From: Streptomyces sp. S.PB5
Lineage (GTDB): Bacteria; Actinomycetota; Actinomycetes; Streptomycetales; Streptomycetaceae
Length of the DNA stretch: 64,000 bases
NCBI RefSeq assembly: GCF_030403745.1
Contig: NZ_JAQMWP010000007.1
Location: 372,001 to 436,000, forward strand
Reading direction: 5' to 3'
Part shown: positions 51,155 through 59,143 of the stretch, piece by piece
How the letters are laid out: the number at the start of each line of letters is the position of its first letter
How positions within the stretch are numbered: position 1 is the stretch's first letter
Position numbers and translations under genes: made by a program
The notes under the pieces: model-generated
Told to the model about the DNA's origin: nothing
Seen by the model: the letters and a program-made list of their open reading frames with translations, nothing else
The model's database searches: none

Positions 51155-52654
51155 TCACGCGTCGGGAATCCAGCTCCCGTGGAAACCGAGCGGCACCCGT
51201 CCCGGCAGATGGATACGGGCGACCGGCTCCCCGGTGAAGTCCTGCGCGGCGAGGATGAGCAGATCGGACGCACCCCGATCCGGATCGTGGACGTACGCGA
51301 TCACGTATCCGTCGTCCTCGGCCGCACTGTGCTCGCGCGGCACGAACACGGCCTCGCTCGCGGCCGCCCCGCGCGGCAGCCGGTGCACCTGGGTCGTTCC
51401 CCGCAGCAGGTCCTGCTTGATCAGCGCGTTGCTGAACACCCGGTCGGGCGGGTTGCCGTCCACCGTCATATAGGCCAGCGCCATCTCCGCGGACGCCGCC
51501 GCGTATCCGTAGCGGTGCCGCCGCGACACCAACGACTCGTTCACGCGCGGGAACTCCTGCGGGCGGTCGTCGAGGGTCCGGGTCCGCACCCGGCCGTGGT
51601 GCAGGTCGATCGTCCACCGGTCGAGGCGCGGGGTGCCCGCCCCGTAGGGGCCGCCCGAGCCCTTCCCGGCGACGAAGAAGGGCGCGTCGAAGTTCGTCAT
51701 GTCGACGACGATCTGCGAGCCCTCCTCGTACGCGTTCAGCGTGTGCGAGTAGTAGACCGGGTCGACCTCGAACCAGCGCACCGCCCCGCCCTTCCGTGGC
51801 AGCACCCCGACCCGCGCCGGATGCCTGTCGTTCCAGACGTACGGGACGAGGTCGCCCCGCTCGGCGCCCGCCGGGTCGAAGGTGACCGGCATGTCGAGGA
51901 GAACGACGTGGTGCTCGGTGAGGGCGAAGTCATGGATCATCGGCGCGTCCGCCACCGGGATCCTGGTGGTACGGGACACCCGTCCCGCCGGGTCCACGAC
52001 CAGGTGCCGCACATGGTCCCAGGTCGGGTAGTAGGCGATGGCGTGCAGCTCACCGGCCTCCACGTCGAACTTGGTGTGCGCGGTGAGCGGGCCCTTCAGG
52101 GTGCCCCGGAAGTCGTACGTCCCCACGGTGCCCAGCTCGTCGTCGAGTTCGTACGGCAGCGGACCGCTCTCCTGGAGGGCGAGGATCCGCCCCCGGTACG
52201 GGATCACGTGCGTGTTGCACGGGAAGTCGTCCGGCGGCACCGGCCCCGGATAGGGCTCGCCGAGCTTCTTCGCCACCTGCGAGGAGCGCACCCAGCGGTT
52301 GCGGTACCACTCGGCGCGGCCGTCGCGCAGCCGGACGCCGTGCACCATGCCCTCACCGAGCATCCAGTGATGTGCGCGTGGATCCTCCAGACCCAGGGCA
52401 TTGGGGCCGTTGCGCAGACAGCGCCCGTTCAGCTCGCGCGGGATGCGTCCGGTGACCGGCAGGTCGAAGGCCGTCAGTTCCTCCGTCACGGGCTCGAACG
52501 CGCCCTCCAGGAAGGGGAACCGGCGTGCCGCGGACGCCTGCGGAGCCGCGACTGCCGGACTCGCGCCCGCCCCCGCGCCTGTGCCGATCAAGCCGCCCGC
52601 CGCCGCGATCGCCGCCGCTCCGCGCAGTACGTTCCGTCGTGTGGGTCGTGTCAT
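51155..52654 (-). CDS. Carotenoid oxygenase-family protein with twin-arginine signal
   Basis: The 499-residue protein is an RPE65/carotenoid cleavage dioxygenase-family enzyme. The seven-blade propeller contains four likely Fe-binding His: LTAHTKFD, APMIHDFALTEHH, VYYSHTLNAYEEG and PLGFHGSWIPDA. RRNVLRGAAAIAAAGGLIGTG at the N terminus is a Tat-type signal, so the protein should be exported folded. Such enzymes cleave carotenoids, apocarotenals or stilbenes. It is preceded by a LysR gene (same strand) that may control it. The ATG at 52654 begins the Tat motif. Confidence 0.87.
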   Translation of the reverse strand: MTRPTRRNVLRGAAAIAAAGGLIGTGAGAGASPAVAAPQASAARRFPFLEGAFEPVTEELTAFDLPVTGRIPRELNGRCLRNGPNALGLEDPRAHHWMLGEGMVHGVRLRDGRAEWYRNRWVRSSQVAKKLGEPYPGPVPPDDFPCNTHVIPYRGRILALQESGPLPYELDDELGTVGTYDFRGTLKGPLTAHTKFDVEAGELHAIAYYPTWDHVRHLVVDPAGRVSRTTRIPVADAPMIHDFALTEHHVVLLDMPVTFDPAGAERGDLVPYVWNDRHPARVGVLPRKGGAVRWFEVDPVYYSHTLNAYEEGSQIVVDMTNFDAPFFVAGKGSGGPYGAGTPRLDRWTIDLHHGRVRTRTLDDRPQEFPRVNESLVSRRHRYGYAAASAEMALAYMTVDGNPPDRVFSNALIKQDLLRGTTQVHRLPRGAAASEAVFVPREHSAAEDDGYVIAYVHDPDRGASDLLILAAQDFTGEPVARIHLPGRVPLGFHGSWIPDA

Positions 52655-52721
52655 GTCCCGTACTCCTGACCGCAGTTGTCGTGAAGAACAGTCACGAGTC
52701 TGCGGTCGGGAACGGGCCCGG

Positions 52722-53651
52722 TCAGGAGGGGTGAGCCCCCTCCTGGGGTGTAGCTACGCCCCCTGTTTCGCCCTCCTTCTCCAGGAGCGCCATCAGCGCC
52801 CGCGCCGCCGGACTGGTGGCCTGCTCGGGCGGCAGCAGGGCCACCGTCTCGTACACGGTCTCCGCGGTGCCCTTCACCGGCAGCGCGGTGAGCGAGGGGC
52901 GCTTGTGCCGGAAGTGGCGCGGTACGACGGCCACGCCCAGGTTCTCGTCCACCAGGTCGAGGAGGCTGTGCACGTCGTTCACCTCCAGCGCCACCGCCCG
53001 CCGTACACCCGCGGCGGCGAACGCGGCGTCCGTGGTGCGGCGCGGCCCCCAGTCGGGGTGGAAGTCGACGAAGACCTCGCCGCCCAGGTCCTCCGGGGTG
53101 ACGGCCGCTCCGGCGCGCGCGAGCCGGTGGTCCGGGTGGCACAGGACGGTCAGCGGCTCGTCGGCCAGCGGTACGACACGCAGCTGGTCGGTGTCCTCCT
53201 GGGCGGTGCGCACCGCGAAGGCGAGATCGAGGCGCCCGGCCGCGACCTCCTCGGCGAGCGCGCCCGAGCCGGCCTGCCGCAGACAGATCTCCACGTCCGG
53301 GTGCTGCCGCCGGAACGCGGCGAGCAGACCCGCCACATGCACGCCGGCGATGCACTGCTCCGAGCCGAGCGCGAGCATCCCGCGCAGCACGCCCTGCACC
53401 GCGGCCACCGCCTCATGGGCCGAGCGCACCTGGGCCAGGATCCGCTCAGCCTCGCCCAGCAGGGCCCGCCCGGCCGGGGTGAGCGTCACCCGTCGGGTGG
53501 TGCGCACGAACAGCGGCGTCTGCAGCTCCCGCTCCAGTGCCCGGATCGAGGCGGACAGCCCCGACTGGGAGACCAGCAGCCGTTCGGCCGCGCGGGTGAA
53601 GTGCTGATCCTCGGCGACCGCGACGAAGTGCTGGAGATGGCGGAGTTCCAT
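52722..53651 (-). CDS. LysR-family transcriptional regulator
   Basis: The 309-residue protein begins MELRHLQHFVAVAEDQHFTRAAERLLVSQSGLSASIRALERELQ, the LysR wHTH, and ends with a periplasmic-binding-like effector domain (LALGSEQCIAGVHVAGLLAAF, ALEVNDVHSLLDLVDENLGVAVVPRH). It is upstream of the carotenoid oxygenase gene and divergent from an aldo/keto reductase gene across 153 bp that contains a direct repeat. Confidence 0.9.
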   Translation of the reverse strand: MELRHLQHFVAVAEDQHFTRAAERLLVSQSGLSASIRALERELQTPLFVRTTRRVTLTPAGRALLGEAERILAQVRSAHEAVAAVQGVLRGMLALGSEQCIAGVHVAGLLAAFRRQHPDVEICLRQAGSGALAEEVAAGRLDLAFAVRTAQEDTDQLRVVPLADEPLTVLCHPDHRLARAGAAVTPEDLGGEVFVDFHPDWGPRRTTDAAFAAAGVRRAVALEVNDVHSLLDLVDENLGVAVVPRHFRHKRPSLTALPVKGTAETVYETVALLPPEQATSPAARALMALLEKEGETGGVATPQEGAHPS

Positions 53652-53749
53652 GAACCGGAAGCCTATCCGTCACTCAGAAGCGGCTCCGCTGAATTCCATC
53701 GCATTCTTCTGTTGGACCAATGCGCCCAGGTCACGAAAGAGTGGACAAC

Positions 53750-53775
53750 GGTTCTCAGATGACCCTGGTTCTCAG
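53750..53775. promoter_or_regulatory. Direct repeat GGTTCTCAG in the LysR/AKR intergenic region
   Basis: GGTTCTCAG occurs at 53750-53758 and 53767-53775, 17 bp apart, 30-55 bp before the AKR start. It is a candidate site for LysR or another regulator; it is not the T-n11-A dyad normally bound by LysR proteins. Confidence 0.35.
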
Positions 53776-53804
53776 GAAACCGTGCCAACCCCTCAGGAGT
53801 CGCG

Positions 53805-54800
53805 TTGTACACCGCACACCCCGACCGCTACGCGGACATGCCCTACCGGCGCACCGGACGCAGCGGGCTGAAGCTTCCCGCGATCTCGCTCGGCCTGTGG
53901 CACAACTTCGGCCCCGCGGACCGCACCGTCGAGACGCAGCGCGCCATCCTGCGCCGCGCCTTCGACCTCGGTGTCACCCACTTCGACCTGGCCAACAACT
54001 ACGGCCCGCCGCCCGGCGCCGCCGAGTCCGCGTTCGGCGAGGCCCTGAAGTCCGACCTGGCCGCCTACCGCGACGAGCTGATCATCTCCACCAAGGCCGG
54101 CTATCTGATGTGGCCCGGCCCCTACGGCGAGTGGGGCTCCCGCAAGTACCTGCTGTCCTCGCTGGACCAGAGCCTGAAGCGGATGGGCCTGGACTACGTC
54201 GACATCTTCTACTCGCACCGCCCCGACCCGGAGACTCCCCTGGAGGAGACGATGGGCGCCCTGCACTCCGCGGTGCAGCAGGGCAAGGCGCTCTACGTCG
54301 GCATCTCCAACTACTCCGCGGAGCAGACCCGCGAGGCCGCCCGGATCCTGGGCGAGCTCGGCACTCCGCTCCTCATCCACCAGCCGCGCTACTCGATGCT
54401 CGACCGGCGCCCCGAGGACGAGGGCCTGCTGGACGCCCTGGACGAGCTCCAGGCTGGCTCGATCGTCTTCTCGCCGCTGGAGCAGGGCCTGCTCACCGGC
54501 CGTTACCTCGACGGCATCCCGGAGGACTCCCGGGCCGCGAGCGACAGCCCGTTCCTGAACTCCGACGCCCTCACCGAGGACCTGGTCGCCCAGCTGCGCG
54601 AGCTGAACGACATTGCCAAGTCCCGCGGCCAGACCCTGGCCCAGCTGGCCCTGGCCTGGGTCCTGCGCGGCGGCCGGGTGACCTCCGCCCTCGTCGGCGC
54701 GAGCAGCCCGCAGCAGATCGAGGACAGCGTGGGCACGATCGGCAACCTGGACTTCGACGCGGACGAGCTGGCCCGTATCGACGCCGTGATCAAGAAGTAG
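53805..54800 (+). CDS. Aldo/keto reductase, YghZ/L-glyceraldehyde-3-phosphate reductase type
   Basis: The 331-residue protein has the YghZ pattern: YRRTGRSGLKLPAISLGLWHNFG, HFDLANNYGPPPGAAE (Asp, Tyr), IISTKAGYLMWPGPYGEWGSRKYLLSSLDQSLKRMGLDYVDIFYSHRPDP (Lys, His). The complete tetrad is present. These reduce L-glyceraldehyde 3-phosphate or methylglyoxal with NADPH. The TTG at 53805 has CAGGAG 6 nt upstream. It is divergent from the LysR gene. Confidence 0.9.
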   Translation: MYTAHPDRYADMPYRRTGRSGLKLPAISLGLWHNFGPADRTVETQRAILRRAFDLGVTHFDLANNYGPPPGAAESAFGEALKSDLAAYRDELIISTKAGYLMWPGPYGEWGSRKYLLSSLDQSLKRMGLDYVDIFYSHRPDPETPLEETMGALHSAVQQGKALYVGISNYSAEQTREAARILGELGTPLLIHQPRYSMLDRRPEDEGLLDALDELQAGSIVFSPLEQGLLTGRYLDGIPEDSRAASDSPFLNSDALTEDLVAQLRELNDIAKSRGQTLAQLALAWVLRGGRVTSALVGASSPQQIEDSVGTIGNLDFDADELARIDAVIKK

Positions 54801-54809
54801 GCGGCTCGC

Positions 54810-55097
54810 TCAGGAAGTGAGCCGCTCCTGGAGGCGGACGGTCACCGTGTCGCCCGCCTCCTTCCCGATCGCCCTGCGCACCTCGGCCTTCACCGGCAGC
54901 TTGTGCCTGCCGTCCCCCAGGGCCATGAAGGAGCTGCGGAAGGGGTGCCCGTCGATCGTGCCGCGCACCTTGACCAGGCCGCGCGTGCCGAAGAACGCGA
55001 CGGACCCGGGCCAGACGAGATAGGTCCAGCCGCCTTTGTCCGGGCTCTTGACCAGCTCGGCGGTGAATTGCCGGTCCAGTTTCTCGGTCGTACTCAT
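54810..55097 (-). CDS. DUF1905-domain protein
   Basis: The 95-residue protein has the DUF1905 barrel: RQFTAELVKSPDKGGWTYLVWPGSVAFFGTRGLVKVRGTIDGHPFRSSFMALGDGRHKLPVKAEVRRAIGKEAGDTVTV. Function is unknown. The ATG at 55097 has AAAGG 9 nt upstream. A perfect 14-bp hairpin ends 16 nt before the start codon. Confidence 0.87.
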   Translation of the reverse strand: MSTTEKLDRQFTAELVKSPDKGGWTYLVWPGSVAFFGTRGLVKVRGTIDGHPFRSSFMALGDGRHKLPVKAEVRRAIGKEAGDTVTVRLQERLTS

Positions 55098-55112
55098 GGC
55101 TGATGCCTTTCG

Positions 55113-55147
55113 CTCGCGGTGGTCTCCTCTCAAGAGACCACCGCGAG
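55113..55147. promoter_or_regulatory. Perfect 14-bp hairpin before the DUF1905 gene
   Basis: CTCGCGGTGGTCTC (55113-55126) and its exact complement (55134-55147) are separated by 7 nt; TTTCGC/GCGAAA can extend the stem across a bulge. It can end the transcript of the NTF2 remnant (stop at 55160) or, being 16 nt before the DUF1905 ATG, act as operator or attenuator. Confidence 0.6.
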
Positions 55148-55159
55148 GGCGAAAACTCA

Positions 55160-55371
55160 TCACGCTCCCGTGGGCACCCGGTCCAGAAAGCCGAGCACCG
55201 ACCGGATGCGGCCCCGCTCGTCCAGCGTGATCACGTCGGAGCCCGCGACGGGCGCGCTCCCGTCGGCCTCGTTGCCGCCACCGCCTTGGTCGGGGTCTCC
55301 TCGTCGAGGGCGTTCCAGGCGTCGAAGTGACGGGCGACGGCACTCTCGTACCGGTTGGTGTTCGCGGGCAT
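55160..55371 (-). pseudogene. NTF2/SnoaL-like gene with internal deletion
   Basis: From ATG 55371 the first frame reads PANTNRYESAVARHFDAWNALDEE, the N terminus of an NTF2/SnoaL-like protein. A second frame reads VAGSDVITLDERGRIRSVLGFLDRVP, its C terminus, up to the stop at 55160. The central 60-70 residues, which form the pocket, are missing and the halves are joined out of frame. Intact relatives have about 130 residues. The product is inactive. Confidence 0.72.
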
Positions 55372-55717
55372 GGGAGATCAGCCTCCGTCGAGGTCGTATC
55401 CGCTGGTCAGGACCCAGGTCCCGAGGGGGGTGACCCGGTGCCTCACCCCTGCCCGCCGCGCCGCGGGCCGTCGATTGCCTCTCGGGTAATGGCGACGGTC
55501 GCCGGATTTCGGCCAACTCCCTTTGTGAATATGCCAGGAGACTGGCCGGAAAGTCGTGGTGACAGTGTTTCAGTAGTGAACATACTCATCTGAAAGGGCA
55601 TTCACATCCAGCGAGGATGTCATCACACACCGCACATGAGCCGCGGTGCCCGCAGCACGAGAGCCGCACCGAAAGCGAGGCAAGCCGACAGGCGCACTAC
55701 GCACCGGGGGAGTGAAC
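55372..55717. other. Gene-free stretch of 346 bp before the FHA-kinase block
   Basis: No reading frame here has convincing codon bias. The part 55500-55620 has the lowest GC of the region and includes CATACT with GTGAAC upstream, so it probably contains the promoter of the gene at 55718. I see no hairpin of note, tRNA or repeat. Confidence 0.5.
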
Positions 55718-56128
55718 GTGCACGACGAATTCCTGTGCCATGTCACCGCGTACGGAATCTGCGAGGGGAAACGTATCGGCGTGCCCCTGGGCAGCTACCG
55801 GGCTCCCACCCTCGCGCTCGCGCTGTGGTGGCTGCGCGACCGGGCGTCCTGGATCGCCGAGCGCCTTGACCCGCAGCCGGAGATCGGGAACATCCCGCCG
55901 AGCGCGCTCGTCCCGGTCGCCGGCAATGTGCCCGACGTGCCGGCCGTCCTGCGTACCTGGTGCGCCGACGACGTCCAACAGGAGCTGGTCGCGGACGAGT
56001 TGGCGGCCGGACGGCTGATCCGGATCGCCACCAGCGACGAGACCACCGAGTATGAACTGCTCGCCGAGTCGGTGGACGCCCTGCGGATGCAGCGGACCAT
56101 CCCGGCGCTGGTCGTGTCTGTGGGCTGA
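55718..56128 (+). CDS. Conserved Streptomyces protein of unknown function
   Basis: The 136-residue protein starts with GTG at 55718, 6 nt after GGGGGAG. It reads HDEFLCHVTAYGICEGKRIGVPLGSYRAPTLALALWWLRDRASWIAERLDP, a central Pro-rich loop, then AGRLIRIATSDETTEYELLAESVDALRMQRTIPALVVSVG. It is soluble; I do not recognise the domain. It lies 52 bp before the FHA-ABC gene on the same strand and may share its promoter. Confidence 0.65.
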   Translation: MHDEFLCHVTAYGICEGKRIGVPLGSYRAPTLALALWWLRDRASWIAERLDPQPEIGNIPPSALVPVAGNVPDVPAVLRTWCADDVQQELVADELAAGRLIRIATSDETTEYELLAESVDALRMQRTIPALVVSVG

Positions 56129-56180
56129 GCCCGCAGCGCGACGCCAGGCGTACATGTGGGCGAATCGGTAGAATTTCGGC

Positions 56181-58529
56181 ATGGCAGACCGGCCTGTGAC
56201 GCCGACTGCGCCCGAACTCGTCCTGGAGACCGAGGCGGGCTCCACGGTGATGAGTCCGAGCCGCGACTACCACGTCGGACGCGACCCGTCGAGCGACATC
56301 GTGATCGACGATGCCCGGGTCTCGTGGCACCACGCGGTGCTGCGGCCCGAGGCCGACCACTGGACGCTGGAGGACGAGCACAGCACGAACGGCACCTACG
56401 CCGACGGCCGCCGTATCGACGAGTGGAGTGTCGGCGCCGGCAGTGTGATCCGGTTCGGCAACCCCGCCGACGGCCCGAGAGCGGTGCTGACCAGCCCGGC
56501 TCCGGTGGTCGCCCGCGAACGCCCGTCGGCGGTGGCCGTGTCGATGCCTGCCCTCACCGGCACCTTCCGGCAGCCCACCACCGTCCGCCCGCTGCCCACC
56601 CGCACCGTCCGCATCGGCCGCGCCGCCGACAACGACCTGGTCATCGACGACCTCGTCGTCTCCCGTCGGCACGCCGAGCTGCGCGCCCACCCCGACGGCA
56701 CGTACGAGATCGTCGACCTCGGCAGCCACAACGGCACCTATCTCAACGGCGGCCCCGTCACCCGGGCCCCGCTCGGCCCCGGCGACGTCGTCGGGATCGG
56801 CCACTCCGCGTTCTGCCTGGTCGGCGACGAGCTCCAGGAGTACGTCGACACCGGCGAGGTCTCCCTCGACGTACAGGACCTCACGGTCGCCGTGGACCGC
56901 GGCCGCAAGACCCTCCTGGACCACGTGTCCTTCCCGGTGGGGGAGAAGTGCCTGCTCGCGGTCGTCGGCCCGAGCGGCGCCGGAAAGTCCACGCTGCTGG
57001 GCGCCCTCACCGGCCAGCGCCCCGCCGACCACGGCACGGTCCTGTACGACGGCCGCGACCTCTACCGCGACTACGCCGAACTGCGCCAGCGCATCGGCCT
57101 CGTCCCGCAGGACGACATCCTGCACGCCCAGCTCACCGTCCGCGCCGCCCTGTCGTACGCGGCCGAACTGCGCTTCCCGCAGGACACCGCCAAGGCCGAA
57201 CGGCAGGCGCGCGTCGAGGAGGTCATCCGCGAACTGGGCCTCGAACAGCGCGCCGACCAGCCCGTGCACAGCCTCTCCGGGGGCCAGCGCAAACGGGTCA
57301 GCGTCGCCCTGGAACTGCTCACCAAGCCCTCGCTGCTCTTCCTCGACGAGCCGACCTCGGGCCTCGACCCCGGCATGGACCGCTCCGTGATGCACATGCT
57401 GCGCGGCCTCGCCGACGACGGCCGGACCGTCATCGTCGTCACCCACAGCGTCCTCAGCCTGGACGTCTGCGACCGGCTCCTCGTCCTCGCCCCCGGCGGG
57501 AGGATCGCCTACTACGGCCCGCCCGAGGACACCCTCGCCTACTTCGGCTACGAACAGTGGCCGGAGGCGTTCGAGGCCTTCGAGCGGGACCAGGGCCGGG
57601 ACTGGGCGGGGGAGTTCCGCACCTCGTCCTTCCAGCGGCAGTACGTCACCGAGGCCACCGGTCAGCCCCGGGTGCCTCGCTCCGGGCCGGTCGTCATCAC
57701 CCCGCCGCCCCGGCCCCGCAGTCGCGGCGCCCAGCTCGGCACACTGATCCGCCGCTACGCCGCCGCGCTCAGCGCCGACCGGACCTTCCTCGTCATCATG
57801 GTCGCGCTGCCCTTCGTGATGGGCGCCATGGCCCGCGCACTGGCCGGCAGCAAGCTCACGCAGGAGACGGCGATGAACGCGCTGCTCATCCTGTGCGTCG
57901 GCGGCGTGCTGACGGGCGCCGCCAACGCCGTGCGCGAGCTGGTCAAGGAGCGGGTGATCTATCAGCGGGAGCGGGCCGTCGGTCTGTCCAGATCGGCGTA
58001 CCTGCTGTCCAAGGTCGTCGTCCTCGGCACGATCACCGTGCTCCAGGCGGTCGTACTGACCCTGGTCGCCCTGTTCGGCGTCGATCTCAACGCGCCCGGC
58101 GGCGAAGGCGTGTTGATGCCGCCCCTTGTCGAAATCACCGTCGCCGTCGCCCTGCTGGCGTTCACCGCGATGATGCTCGGCCTGCTCGTCTCCGCGCTGG
58201 TGCGCAAGGAGGAGGTGACGATGCCGCTGCTCGTGCTGCTCGCCATCGTCCAAGTGGTGTTCTGCGGTGCCCTGTTGAAACTCGACGGGGTGCCGGGCCT
58301 GGAGCAGCTGTCCTGGCTCGTGCCCTCGCGCTGGGCGCTCGGTGCGATGGCCGGCACGATCGGCCTCGCCCGGATCGTGCCCGGAGAGCTCACCGGTGAT
58401 CCGCTGTTCCGGCACTCGACGGGGGTGTGGCTGCTCAACGTGGCCATGCTGGTCGTGCTGTCGGCCGTCTTCGGCTACGTCGTGTCCCGGCTGCTGCGCC
58501 GGCACGAACCGGCCGTGCTGCGGAAGTAG
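56181..58529 (+). CDS. FHA-FHA-ABC transporter (ATPase plus ABC2 permease), Rv1747-like
   Basis: The 782-residue protein has FHA domain 1 (20-105: HVGRDPSSDIVIDDARVSWHHA, HSTNGTY), FHA domain 2 (138-215: RIGRAADNDLVIDDLVVSRRHAEL, GSHNGTYLNG), an ABC ATPase (228-450: GPSGAGKST 263-270, LSGGQRKRVS 365-374, LLFLDEPTSGLD) and an ABC2-type membrane domain with six helices (525-775). The layout is that of M. tuberculosis Rv1747, an exporter regulated by phosphorylation (PknF) through the FHA domains. A protein kinase gene lies two genes downstream, so the same control is likely. Substrate is unknown, cell-wall lipid or glycolipid in the known case. Confidence 0.92.
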   Translation: MADRPVTPTAPELVLETEAGSTVMSPSRDYHVGRDPSSDIVIDDARVSWHHAVLRPEADHWTLEDEHSTNGTYADGRRIDEWSVGAGSVIRFGNPADGPRAVLTSPAPVVARERPSAVAVSMPALTGTFRQPTTVRPLPTRTVRIGRAADNDLVIDDLVVSRRHAELRAHPDGTYEIVDLGSHNGTYLNGGPVTRAPLGPGDVVGIGHSAFCLVGDELQEYVDTGEVSLDVQDLTVAVDRGRKTLLDHVSFPVGEKCLLAVVGPSGAGKSTLLGALTGQRPADHGTVLYDGRDLYRDYAELRQRIGLVPQDDILHAQLTVRAALSYAAELRFPQDTAKAERQARVEEVIRELGLEQRADQPVHSLSGGQRKRVSVALELLTKPSLLFLDEPTSGLDPGMDRSVMHMLRGLADDGRTVIVVTHSVLSLDVCDRLLVLAPGGRIAYYGPPEDTLAYFGYEQWPEAFEAFERDQGRDWAGEFRTSSFQRQYVTEATGQPRVPRSGPVVITPPPRPRSRGAQLGTLIRRYAAALSADRTFLVIMVALPFVMGAMARALAGSKLTQETAMNALLILCVGGVLTGAANAVRELVKERVIYQRERAVGLSRSAYLLSKVVVLGTITVLQAVVLTLVALFGVDLNAPGGEGVLMPPLVEITVAVALLAFTAMMLGLLVSALVRKEEVTMPLLVLLAIVQVVFCGALLKLDGVPGLEQLSWLVPSRWALGAMAGTIGLARIVPGELTGDPLFRHSTGVWLLNVAMLVVLSAVFGYVVSRLLRRHEPAVLRK

Positions 58530-58597
58530 GCGCGGGCGATGGCGACCCGGCTGGGGAGGCAGGCCATGACAGCGACTCCGACCCGCGGGCGGGCCTG

Positions 58598-59143
58598 ATG
58601 GCGACCCCCGGCTTCCGGCCCACCCACGTCGTCCCCCAGCACGGCATGCCCGCCTGGGAGACCCCCGACCCGGCCCGGCCCACCGTTCCCCTGGACCCGC
58701 TGCTGCCGGTCCAGCTGGTGGAGCGGCACGGCGACTGGGCGCACGTGCTGTGCGCCAACGGCTGGTCGGCCTGGGTCGACGGCCGCTTCCTGGTCGCCGT
58801 ACCGCCGGATCCGCCCGCCGCGGACGGCCCCCTCGCCCGTACCGCCGACCCGCGCCCCCTGCTGGCTCGCGCGGAGCAGACGCTGGCCGGCTACCGGGCC
58901 GCGGTCGAGGAGCTGGCCGCGGGCGGCCTCGACGGCGAGGCCTTCCAGGCACGGACCCGCGGCGGGCGCATCGGGGTCGTCGTCGACGGCGAGTCGGTCT
59001 GGCTCTACGACGCCCAGCACGGCCGCTGGGTGTACGCGGACGGCAGCCGCCTGAGCACGTACGCGACGGACGAGCCGCCACGGTCCGCCGCCGCCCCCGA
59101 GGACCACGCCCCGACCCAGGTCGTGACCCCCGATGGCCCGTGA
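58598..59143 (+). CDS. Small SH3-like protein between ABC exporter and kinase
   Basis: The 181-residue soluble protein has an SH3-like segment (LLPVQLVERHGDWAHVLCANGWSAWVDGRFLVAVPP), a helix (LLARAEQTLAGYRAAVEELAAGG) and a final beta domain (RIGVVVDGESVWLYDAQHGRWVYADGSRL) that ends with the FHA-accessible-type acidic tail PTQVV. The ATG at 58598 lies 68 bp after the exporter. It overlaps the kinase gene by 11 bp. I infer an adaptor or kinase substrate, but the function is unknown. Confidence 0.75.
   Translation: MATPGFRPTHVVPQHGMPAWETPDPARPTVPLDPLLPVQLVERHGDWAHVLCANGWSAWVDGRFLVAVPPDPPAADGPLARTADPRPLLARAEQTLAGYRAAVEELAAGGLDGEAFQARTRGGRIGVVVDGESVWLYDAQHGRWVYADGSRLSTYATDEPPRSAAAPEDHAPTQVVTPDGP

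Noticed and set aside
51155..52654. Carotenoid oxygenase as part of the light module at 28-31 kb
   Set aside because: It is 20 kb away with its own LysR regulator, and no carotenoid synthesis genes are present, so a functional link is unsupported.
58539..58598. 19-codon frame between exporter and SH3-like gene, overlapping ATG by TGATG
   Set aside because: The coupling geometry is attractive, but the peptide has no features and the length is too short to judge without conservation data.
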